Part shown: positions 8,117-15,569 of the stretch, piece by piece
Layout: each line of letters begins with the position of its first letter
How positions within the stretch are numbered: position 1 is the stretch's first letter
Made by a program: the position numbers and the translations under genes
Source: Chloroflexota bacterium
GTDB lineage: Bacteria > Chloroflexota > Anaerolineae > Anaerolineales > UBA4823
Direction of reading: 5' to 3'
Length of the DNA stretch: 64,000 nucleotides
Assembly (NCBI GenBank): GCA_029265355.1
Contig: JAJUJL010000006.1
Coordinates: 62,001 to 126,000, forward strand
Notes under the pieces: generated by a model
What the model was told of the DNA's origin: nothing
What the model saw: the letters and a program-made list of their open reading frames with translations, nothing else
Database searches by the model: none

Positions 8117-9565
8117 ATGGCCAAGTTCGATGAAACACCGATTGTCAAAGATGCTGCGAAAAACGGGGTTTTAGCGCCCCCGGAACTGCGGGAGCATGCC
8201 AGCAGCCGGGTGCGCTGCTGGCCCAGCAAAGCCAAAGACACCATACCGATTGGCTTGCCGCCCGAGCGTGTGCCGGACTGGCAGGAACGGGCGATTGCAA
8301 AGTTTGGTGAACTGCTGGAGCGGAACAAGGCGCTGCGTGTGTATATGGATATCTGCGTGCGCTGTGGTGCATGCACCGACAAGTGCCAGTTTTTCCTGGG
8401 TACTGGCGACCCTCAGAATTTCCCGGTAGCGCGCGCCGAGCTGATGCGCAAAGTCTACCGCCGCTATTTTACACCTGGGGGGCGCTACCTGAGGGATGCG
8501 AGCGAGGCAGCGGATTTCGATGAGGAGATGCTGGAGAAATGGTACACCTATTTCTACCAGTGTTCCGAATGCCGCCGTTGCTCGGTGTTCTGCCCGTACG
8601 GCATTGATACTGCTGAGATCACTATGGCTGCCCGCGAGATTCTCTGCAGCATTGGCGTCTCTACCAAGTATGTCACCGAGGTGGTTGCCAAAGTATATGA
8701 GACTGGTAACAACCTGGGAATCCCGTCTGCAGCGTGGAAGGACAACTGCGAGTTCCTGGAAGACGAGCTGCAGGAAGAAACCGGATTGCCCATCCGCTTC
8801 CCAGTGGATGATTATGGCGCTGAAGTGTTGCTGGTGCCTCCCTCAGCGGACAACTTTGCCAATGTGGATACGATGATCGGATATGGAAAGCTGTTTCATG
8901 CACTCGGCATACGCTGGACAACCAGCACCTATTGCAACGAGGGCGGCAACTTTGGTTTATTTTTGAATTATGCCAATCTCAAACGAGTCAATAAACGCAT
9001 TATCGATGCAGCCCGTATGCTGAATGTGAAAACGATCATCTGGGGCGAGTGCGGGCATGCCTGGCGAGGAGGTGTGCTCACACCCACGCTTAACGGGCCG
9101 ATGGATATGTTTGATCCACCTTATCCTTATCACATCAGCCAGTTTATCGTCGATATGCTCAATAAAGGCGCGCTGAATGGCAAAATCGATAAATCGGCAA
9201 ATGATCAATACCTGGTGACCTATCATGATCCGTGCAATCCTGCGCGCGCCGGGCAACTGTTAGAGGAGCCGCGCCAGATTTTGCGGGCGTGTGTCAATCG
9301 CTTTGTGGAGATGCCAGCCAATACCATTCGGGAGAAGACATATTGCTGCGGAGCTGGTGGGGGATTGTTGACGGACGAGGTCATGGCCATTCGCATGGCG
9401 GGCGGTAAGCCGCGCGCCATGGCGGTGAAGCACAGTGGAGCCAATTTCCTGGCGACGATTTGCGCCATCTGCAAAGCGCAATTGCCCGAAGCGATGAAGT
9501 ATTGGAAAGTTGATGTGGAAGTTGGCGGTGTCATTCAACTCTTGGGAAATGCGCTGAAATTGTGA
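8117..9565 (+). CDS. dsrK: DsrK, HdrD-like iron-sulfur catalytic subunit
   Basis: This is a 482-aa protein. Two [4Fe-4S] motifs (C80/C83/C86/C90 and C149/C152/C155/C159) are followed by two CCG domains (key segments ECGHAWRGG, YHDPCNPARAG, YCCGAGGGL and CAIC). These CCG domains build the special cubane cluster used by heterodisulfide reductases. DsrK is the proposed site where the DsrC trisulfide is reduced in the cytoplasm, with electrons from DsrM. It has no signal peptide, as expected. A paralogue lies at 18368. Confidence 0.95.
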   Translation: MAKFDETPIVKDAAKNGVLAPPELREHASSRVRCWPSKAKDTIPIGLPPERVPDWQERAIAKFGELLERNKALRVYMDICVRCGACTDKCQFFLGTGDPQNFPVARAELMRKVYRRYFTPGGRYLRDASEAADFDEEMLEKWYTYFYQCSECRRCSVFCPYGIDTAEITMAAREILCSIGVSTKYVTEVVAKVYETGNNLGIPSAAWKDNCEFLEDELQEETGLPIRFPVDDYGAEVLLVPPSADNFANVDTMIGYGKLFHALGIRWTTSTYCNEGGNFGLFLNYANLKRVNKRIIDAARMLNVKTIIWGECGHAWRGGVLTPTLNGPMDMFDPPYPYHISQFIVDMLNKGALNGKIDKSANDQYLVTYHDPCNPARAGQLLEEPRQILRACVNRFVEMPANTIREKTYCCGAGGGLLTDEVMAIRMAGGKPRAMAVKHSGANFLATICAICKAQLPEAMKYWKVDVEVGGVIQLLGNALKL

Positions 9566-9615
9566 ATGGTGGAGAGTCGAGGTGTTGAGACCGAGGAGGA
9601 TGGAGTAGAAACCTT

Positions 9616-9912
9616 ATGCGAAAAATGGCATTGCTCCTGGTGGTGATGGCAGCGCTCGTGTTGACGGTGATTTACTATCCGCGCTATGTGGAAAAGCCGG
9701 TCAAGGATGGTGATGGCCCTCTGGCCGTCTATATCAGCCCCCGCTACACAGCGCCAGAGTTCCACAGCCCGCTGGAATGGTACCAACGGTATCACAAGGA
9801 TGCACTCAACCGTGGAGACTTGATCCAGTCGGATTGTCTCTACTGCCATGAGCCTGAAAAATCCTGCAACAATTGTCATGCGTATGTTGGCGCCGCCGCG
9901 ATCCAGCCATGA
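9616..9912 (+). CDS. dsrJ: DsrJ-like cytochrome c, shortened to two hemes
   Basis: This 98-aa protein has an N-terminal signal/anchor helix (residues 4-20). Two c-heme sites follow, C74-LY-C77-H78 and C84-NN-C87-H88, in the context CLYCHEPEKSCNNCHAY, which matches DsrJ. Canonical DsrJ is a triheme protein with a third CxxCH close behind this segment. Here the frame ends 10 residues after the second heme, and no third site appears in any frame before the next gene. Position behind dsrMK supports the name. The missing heme is a real departure from the family. Confidence 0.82.
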   Translation: MRKMALLLVVMAALVLTVIYYPRYVEKPVKDGDGPLAVYISPRYTAPEFHSPLEWYQRYHKDALNRGDLIQSDCLYCHEPEKSCNNCHAYVGAAAIQP

Positions 9913-9928
9913 CTTTGGAGAGAAAAGT

Positions 9929-10393
9929 ATGCGTGAGACCCACGATCGTGAAGAACTGCAAGCTCAAAAACCCTCCGTATTCCTTTCTCGGCGGCAATTT
10001 ATCCAGCTTGGTATGGCTGGCTTAGGCGCGGCCTGGGCTGGTACTTTCGTTCAGGCGCGGCTTTTCCCAGCGCAAAGAAGTTCTCAGGAGGCCGTCCCGG
10101 TATCTTTTCCGCTCTCTGAGCTGCCAGTCGGCGCCACAAAGACGGTTACCTTCGCTGGCGTTCCTGTCATCGTGGTACGGACAGCGGTGAGCCTCAAGGC
10201 GTTCTCTCTGGTGTGCACGCACCTGGGTTGCCTGGTGCAGTGGCAACCTGGGAGCATGGAGTTTTATTGTCCTTGCCATGATGGGCGCTTCGATCAGTTT
10301 GGCGAGGTGATTGCCGGTCCCCCACCGGTGCCATTGGAGGAGATCACGGTGACTGTCGATGGTGATCGCGTTGTGGTAGGCGAGGCTGTGTAA
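9929..10393 (+). CDS. Rieske [2Fe-2S] protein with Tat signal
   Basis: This is a 154-aa protein. A twin-arginine signal-anchor (SRRQFIQLG, residues 20-28) precedes a Rieske domain with C96-T-H98-LGC101 and C114-P-C116-H117. C96, H98, C114 and H117 ligate the cluster, and C101 and C116 form the usual disulfide. It should face the outside of the membrane and take electrons from a quinol-oxidising subunit or from DsrJ. Rieske genes are not part of standard dsrMKJOP operons. The start at 9929 is preferred to an earlier in-frame ATG that lies inside dsrJ, because it gives a proper Tat leader after GGAGAG. Confidence 0.92.
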   Translation: MRETHDREELQAQKPSVFLSRRQFIQLGMAGLGAAWAGTFVQARLFPAQRSSQEAVPVSFPLSELPVGATKTVTFAGVPVIVVRTAVSLKAFSLVCTHLGCLVQWQPGSMEFYCPCHDGRFDQFGEVIAGPPPVPLEEITVTVDGDRVVVGEAV

Positions 10394-10455
10394 TGGTGAG
10401 ACAAAGTAATCTCTTCGCTGAGAGATCGAAAAATTTATCCAGGAGGCTGATAAAT

Positions 10456-10836
10456 ATGGCGACAGCCTGGAAAGTATGGCTCTGTTTATTGGCGATTTTT
10501 ATCGTGGCGCTGGTGAGCTTTGGGCAGCCGAATGCCACTGTGCGAGCCCTTCCAGAGTATTCAGCGCAGGTCGGTGAACCGTGCGCAACCTGTCACGTCA
10601 GCCCATCGGGAGGTGGTCCGCGCGGGCCGCGTGGCACTGCCTGGGTGGCGTCTTCTAAGCCAGGCGCAGTGCCCGATCTGCTCCAGGCATTGGAAATCCT
10701 GGGCGTCAGGCTGACGGTGGACCCGCTCGAATATCGCGCTGTAACGCAAGAGATTGACTCTGCCGCAGCGCCAGAAAAGACTTCTATCCCCTCGGCGGAA
10801 CTGCTGGAATACTTGCGCGATTACGAAGGAAATTGA
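10456..10836 (+). CDS. Monoheme cytochrome c, membrane-anchored
   Basis: This 126-aa protein has a hydrophobic leader (residues 5-23) and one heme site, C43-AT-C46-H47, followed by a Gly/Pro/Arg-rich loop (SPSGGGPRGPRG). The remainder is helical without further metal motifs. The ATG at 10456 follows AGGAGG; an earlier ATG at 10393 is less likely. It sits between the Rieske gene and the molybdopterin-fold subunit, so it probably relays electrons on the periplasmic side of the same complex. Confidence 0.85.
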   Translation: MATAWKVWLCLLAIFIVALVSFGQPNATVRALPEYSAQVGEPCATCHVSPSGGGPRGPRGTAWVASSKPGAVPDLLQALEILGVRLTVDPLEYRAVTQEIDSAAAPEKTSIPSAELLEYLRDYEGN

Positions 10837-10838
10837 GC

Positions 10839-13253
10839 ATGCCGGACAATCTGGATCTAAAGAAACCATCAGACAGCAGCGTAACGCGGCGCGACTTCAT
10901 CAAGATCGGCGCGACCGCTGCAGGTGTTGGCGCAGCACTTTGGGCGGGTAGCCGGCTACAAAAAGGTTCTGGCGTGAGTTCCGGGCCAGCCGGTGGAGCT
11001 GCCATCGCGGCGCAAAGCATGGAAGAAAGCCTGGTGCGCACAGCCTGCGCCATGTGTCCCGCAGGGTGCGGCCTGGAAGTGCGGGTGGTGGGCGGAAAGG
11101 CGGTGAAGGTTGAAGGAAACGCTATCCATCCTCTGAACCAGGGCGTTTGCTGCCTGAAAGGCCAGGCTTCCCTGGAGGTATTGTATAGCCCGGAGCGCAT
11201 TCGAAATCCCTGGCGGCAATTGGGTGCTCGTGGATCTGGCGATTGGGAAGAGATTTCCTGGGACGAAGCCATTGACCTGGTGGTAGAGAAGCTTGTTGCG
11301 CTGCGTCAGGCAGGTAAGCCACACAGCCTGGCATTGGTGCACGGAGAGCTGCGCGGCGAAATGCGTGGCCTGGTGAATCGCTTCATGCAAGTGTATGGCA
11401 GTCCGAATACCATCTCAACCTCCAGTCTGGGCGAGCAATCCGTGCGCCTGGCTTCGTACCTGACCCAGGGTGTGAATGGCCTTCCCGTCTATGACCTGAA
11501 TAACGCCAGCTATGTGATGGCTTTTGGCGGCAACCTGCTGGAATCCAGCCGCCATGTGATCAGCTACCTGGGATCCTTGGCTTTTATGCGCCGCGGTCGG
11601 CCTCAACGAGGAAAACTGGTTGCAGTTCATCCGCGGTTATCTTTGACTGGCATCAAGGCAGACGAATGGGTGCCTATTCGCCCGGGAACCTATGGGGCAT
11701 TGGCTCTGGGCATGGCCAATGTGATCATCAACAGCAACCTGTACGACCAGGATTTTGTGCGTGACTTTACCTTCGGCTTCGAGGATTTTGAGGATGCCGC
11801 CGGGAATTTACACAAAGGGTTCAAGAGCCTGGTGCTGGAAAGATACACGCTGGAGCGGGTGAGTGCGATCACGGGCATTGCTGGTGAAACGATCGCCCGC
11901 CTGGCAGGCGAGTTTGCCACGAACCGCCCGGCGGTTGCCATGCTGCCCACGGAGCCCGGAGAGCTGGGAAGCGGCAATAGCCTGTATTCTGCCATGGCTA
12001 TTCACAGCTTGAACGCCCTGGTCGGGTCGATCGATGCCCCGGGTGGTGTTTTGGTGCAGCGCTATCCAACGCTGGCGGAATGGCCAGAAATCAGCCTGGA
12101 TGGTACCGCGCTCACGGGGTTGGGGCAACCGCGCATCGATGGCGCGGGCCAGGCTGATATTCCCCTGGCGCTGTCTGCCTTGCAGCAGCTCCCTGATCGC
12201 ATTCTGCATGGCGAGCCTTACCCTGTGGAGGTACTGCTCCTGCTCAATGCCAACCCTGTATATGACCTGCCGCAAGGAGGGCGCACCGCTCAAGCGCTTC
12301 TGCAAGTGCCGTTTGTGGTCAGTTTCGCTTCAACGCTGGATGAAAGCGCTGCGCATGCCGACTTGATTTTACCGGCCAGCACATTCCTGGAGGTGTGGGG
12401 GGATGACTTTATGGAAGGGACGGGTTATGCTGGGGTGACGCTGCGCCGCCCGGTAGTCGAGACGTTGCACAATACGCGCGATCCGGGTGATGTTTTGCTG
12501 GCGCTGGCCAAGCACGTCGGAGGTGGGCTGGCTGAAGCGTTGCCCTGGAAGAGCTATTGGGAGCTGGTGCGTTATCGCTTATCAGCAATCGATACGGACT
12601 GGGAAATCTTCGAGAGCAACGGTAATTGGTCCGAAATGGTTTACTTCAACGCCTCCCCTGGCAGCGCCGCCTGGAATCGAGTCGTGGGAAGGGATCGTCG
12701 CCTTTCCCCAAAAGATGGTCGATACGACTTTTTCTCTCGCGAACTGTACTCACTGTTGGCCAACCCCCGTGACGAAGATTGCCTGCCGCATTTCGAATTA
12801 CCGGCGACCCTGGAAGATGTAGGGGAATTCGCCCAAGAATACCCGTTCTTGTTGGTGTCCCAAGCGCTGATCACGCAATCCCAGCATTGGCAAGGGGTTG
12901 TACCCACGCTGCAAGAAGCATACGGGTTGCAATCTCACGCGCGCTGGACAAGCTGGGTGGAGATGAACCCCCAGGCAGCAGAAGCCTTGGGTCTGGAAGA
13001 GAATGAAGTGGTGTGGATCGAGTCGCAATTTGGCAGGGTGCAGGCGCCGGTGCGCTTCTACCCCGGTTTGTGGCCGAATGCTGTTTTTCTACCAGCCGGT
13101 CTCGGGCACTCGAGCCGCGTGAAGTGGGGACGGGGTTCACCTGAGGCACTGGTGGTGGGAGTGAACCCCAATGTGCTGGTCCACATGCAAAGCGAGCTGC
13201 TGAGCGGGCAGGCGGCTTTCAACCCCACTCGGGTGAAAATTTACAAGGCTTAA
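10839..13253 (+). CDS. Molybdopterin oxidoreductase-family subunit, QrcB-like, with Tat signal
   Basis: This 804-aa protein carries a Tat leader (TRRDFIKIG, residues 17-25) and an N-terminal [4Fe-4S] site (C70-x2-C73-x3-C77, then C104 or C105). Molybdopterin-oxidoreductase domains follow, ending with the C-terminal dinucleotide-binding domain. At the usual Mo-ligand position, where PhsA/PsrA proteins have a cysteine after SPN...H, this sequence reads SPNTISTSSLGEQ (188-200) and lacks Cys or Sec. That recalls QrcB and ActB, which keep the fold but no molybdenum. Together with the following ferredoxin and NrfD subunits it should form a quinone-interacting periplasmic module. It is unlikely to be a catalytic sulfur reductase. 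Confidence 0.85.
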   Translation: MPDNLDLKKPSDSSVTRRDFIKIGATAAGVGAALWAGSRLQKGSGVSSGPAGGAAIAAQSMEESLVRTACAMCPAGCGLEVRVVGGKAVKVEGNAIHPLNQGVCCLKGQASLEVLYSPERIRNPWRQLGARGSGDWEEISWDEAIDLVVEKLVALRQAGKPHSLALVHGELRGEMRGLVNRFMQVYGSPNTISTSSLGEQSVRLASYLTQGVNGLPVYDLNNASYVMAFGGNLLESSRHVISYLGSLAFMRRGRPQRGKLVAVHPRLSLTGIKADEWVPIRPGTYGALALGMANVIINSNLYDQDFVRDFTFGFEDFEDAAGNLHKGFKSLVLERYTLERVSAITGIAGETIARLAGEFATNRPAVAMLPTEPGELGSGNSLYSAMAIHSLNALVGSIDAPGGVLVQRYPTLAEWPEISLDGTALTGLGQPRIDGAGQADIPLALSALQQLPDRILHGEPYPVEVLLLLNANPVYDLPQGGRTAQALLQVPFVVSFASTLDESAAHADLILPASTFLEVWGDDFMEGTGYAGVTLRRPVVETLHNTRDPGDVLLALAKHVGGGLAEALPWKSYWELVRYRLSAIDTDWEIFESNGNWSEMVYFNASPGSAAWNRVVGRDRRLSPKDGRYDFFSRELYSLLANPRDEDCLPHFELPATLEDVGEFAQEYPFLLVSQALITQSQHWQGVVPTLQEAYGLQSHARWTSWVEMNPQAAEALGLEENEVVWIESQFGRVQAPVRFYPGLWPNAVFLPAGLGHSSRVKWGRGSPEALVVGVNPNVLVHMQSELLSGQAAFNPTRVKIYKA

Positions 13254-13297
13254 CTTGTTTATGGACGGATTGAAACACGAGGATCATGGAGGTAGGT

Positions 13298-13984
13298 ATG
13301 CCCCGTTGGGGAATGGTGATCGACCTGGATAAGTGTTTTGCCTGCCAAAGCTGCACAGTGGCTTGCCGCATGGAAAACAACACCCCGGTTGCTGGGCCAG
13401 ACCAGGCTGGCAAGGGCAGGGCGATTTTATGGAATGAGGTGTTGCCATTCATCGAGGGGGAATATCCTCGCCTAGTGGCTACCATGATACCCAGGCCTTG
13501 TATGCATTGCGATTATCCGCCGTGTACCAAGGTCTGCCCGGTCAGGGCAACTTATAAGAACGAGGAAGGTATTGTGGTGGTGGACTACAACCGCTGCATT
13601 GGTTGCCGCATGTGCACGGTCGCCTGTCCCTATGGGGTGCGCTATTTCAACTGGTTTCCACCGGAATGGCCTGAAGAGTTGAAGCAGCACCTCAATCCAG
13701 ATCCAGAAGTGGCGCCGCGACCGAAAGGCGTGGTTGAGAAATGCAGCTTTTGCATCCAACGCCTGCACAAAGCACGCCAGAAAGCTGACGCGGAAGGCCG
13801 GGCTTTCATGGCCACCGATTATATCCCGGCCTGTGTACAGACCTGTACCGGGCATGCCCGCTACTTTGGCGATCTGGATGATCCGACGAGCCTGGTGCAC
13901 CAACTGGCTCACAGCCCCAGGGCTTTTCGCTTACTGGAGGAACTGGGCACAGAACCCAAGGTGTATTACCTTAAGCAAGGTTAA
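13298..13984 (+). CDS. Four-cluster ferredoxin subunit (QrcC/PsrB/DsrO type)
   Basis: This is a 228-aa protein with 16 cysteines in the four-cluster pattern. The first set is C13/C16/C19/C23. The CMHC...CTKVCP, CIGCRMCTVACP and CSFC groups follow. It links the molybdopterin-fold subunit to the membrane subunit. It has no signal peptide, so if periplasmic it must be exported together with the Tat-bearing partner, as in PsrAB and Qrc. DsrO proteins normally carry their own Tat signal, so this is closer to QrcC or PsrB. The ATG at 13298 follows GGAGGTAGGT. Confidence 0.9.
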   Translation: MPRWGMVIDLDKCFACQSCTVACRMENNTPVAGPDQAGKGRAILWNEVLPFIEGEYPRLVATMIPRPCMHCDYPPCTKVCPVRATYKNEEGIVVVDYNRCIGCRMCTVACPYGVRYFNWFPPEWPEELKQHLNPDPEVAPRPKGVVEKCSFCIQRLHKARQKADAEGRAFMATDYIPACVQTCTGHARYFGDLDDPTSLVHQLAHSPRAFRLLEELGTEPKVYYLKQG

Positions 13985-14022
13985 GCACAGAAAACTGGTT
14001 GTGGTATCAACCGGGGTGAAGC

Positions 14023-15357
14023 ATGCATCCTGAAAATAAAAATGAGACTGTCATCCTGAACCCGCTGCGAAAAGTTGGCCTGGCGGACAAATTGCTCTGG
14101 GCTACGCTCCTGGGGCTGCTGCTGCTTGGCATTGGCGTTTGGATACGCCAGTATGTGCTGGGATTGGGCATAACCGGTCTGAACCGACCGGTATATTGGG
14201 GTGTTTACCTGACCAACTTTGTGTTTTTCATCGGCCTGGCGCATTCGGGTACATTCATCTCCGCAATTTTGCGCCTGGCCGGGCAGGGTTGGCGCAAACC
14301 GCTGACGCGAGCCGCTGAAGCCATCACGCTCTTCAGTCTGCCATTCGGCGTGGCTTCTATCCTGGTCGATATGGGGCGCCCAGACCGGATTTTGAACCTG
14401 ATCTGGTTTGGCCGGTACGAGTCGCCAATTTTGTGGGATGTGACTGCGGTAGGCCTGTATCTGCTCTCCAGCATCGTGTTTTTCTATTTTTCCCTGATCC
14501 CAGATATCGCGCTGTGCCGAGACCGCCTGACTCAGGCGCCTGGATGGCAGCGGCGCATGTACACTATCCTCGCGCTGGGCTGGCGTGGCACACCGCAACA
14601 GTACCACCGCCTGGAACGGGTGTTGGATGGCATGGCAATTTTCATGACCATGCTGGTGGTGACAGTGCACACTGTGGTTTCCTGGCTATTTGGTATGACC
14701 CTGCAGCCCGGTTGGCATACAGCTTTGATTGGTCCATTCTTCTTGCTCGGCGCAATTCTGTCTGGCACCGCCGCAGTGGTCATCGTGCTGGCAATCCTGC
14801 GCAAGGTTTATCGCTTTCAACATGTCTTGCCTGTTAGCCTGTTCAATTCGCTGCGCAAACTGTTGATCACCTTTTTATTGGGCTGGCTGTATTTCATGAT
14901 TGCCGAGCACCTGACCATCGGATATGGAAACATGAAAGAGGAGATGGTCGTGCTCCAGGATAAGTTCAGCGGAAACTACGCCCTGATCTTTTGGAGCATG
15001 GCGGTATTGGTCTTCGGCGTACCCCTGTTGATATTCCTGATCAAGGGTAAAGACAGCATTGGCTGGATGGTCCTTGCCTGTGTACTGATCAATATCGGTA
15101 TGTGGATGGAACGTTACATTGTGATTGTGCCGACGCAGATCAGCCCACGCCTGCTCAGCGTATCGGGACAGGGGATCTACCTGCCAACCATGACAGAGGC
15201 GCTGATCACAGTGGCTTGCTTCGCAGGATTTACCCTGTTATATGCTGTCTTTACGCGGTACTTCCCCATCGTACCAGTGTGGGAAACGGCGGAATCGTTG
15301 CCGGTAGGGCACGAGGCTGAGCCAGCGCTTCAAACCGGGTCCGCAACAGCAGATTGA
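14023..15357 (+). CDS. NrfD-family quinone-interacting membrane subunit
   Basis: This 444-aa protein has about ten transmembrane helices and the NrfD/PsrC/DsrP architecture. It should bind menaquinone and exchange electrons with the preceding ferredoxin subunit, possibly coupled to charge movement. It occupies the dsrP position in the cluster, but its immediate partners (molybdopterin-fold subunit, signal-less ferredoxin) are those of Qrc- or ACIII-type complexes. The family is clear. The choice among DsrP, QrcD and ActC needs a tree. Confidence 0.9.
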   Translation: MHPENKNETVILNPLRKVGLADKLLWATLLGLLLLGIGVWIRQYVLGLGITGLNRPVYWGVYLTNFVFFIGLAHSGTFISAILRLAGQGWRKPLTRAAEAITLFSLPFGVASILVDMGRPDRILNLIWFGRYESPILWDVTAVGLYLLSSIVFFYFSLIPDIALCRDRLTQAPGWQRRMYTILALGWRGTPQQYHRLERVLDGMAIFMTMLVVTVHTVVSWLFGMTLQPGWHTALIGPFFLLGAILSGTAAVVIVLAILRKVYRFQHVLPVSLFNSLRKLLITFLLGWLYFMIAEHLTIGYGNMKEEMVVLQDKFSGNYALIFWSMAVLVFGVPLLIFLIKGKDSIGWMVLACVLINIGMWMERYIVIVPTQISPRLLSVSGQGIYLPTMTEALITVACFAGFTLLYAVFTRYFPIVPVWETAESLPVGHEAEPALQTGSATAD

Positions 15358-15373
15358 GAGCGGGAGGTTTGCA

Positions 15374-15514
15374 ATGGACATTGGAAATTTGCTATCCACT
15401 TTCTTCAAATCTGCCGGGCCAGGCGGCGCGCTAGCGACACTGGTGCTGAGCGGAGCGTTGCTATTGTATATCTTTCTGGCGCGTTGGATCATCGGCGATG
15501 ATCAACAACAATAA
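15374..15514 (+). CDS. 46-aa single-span membrane peptide
   Basis: An ATG at 15374 lies six bases after GGGAGG and opens a 46-codon frame that ends TAA at 15512-15514. The peptide starts MDIGNLLSTFF and has one hydrophobic helix (about residues 18-38), then a short charged tail ending DDQQQ. It follows the NrfD gene by 16 bp and precedes the monoheme repeat protein. It may be a small accessory subunit like ActD/ActF-type or Nqo-type peptides. No family is recognised. Confidence 0.65.
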   Translation: MDIGNLLSTFFKSAGPGGALATLVLSGALLLYIFLARWIIGDDQQQ

Positions 15515-15569
15515 AGACGAATATCTGCACAATGCTGGGAAAATGCTCAATCTTGAAGAGAGTAAGACT

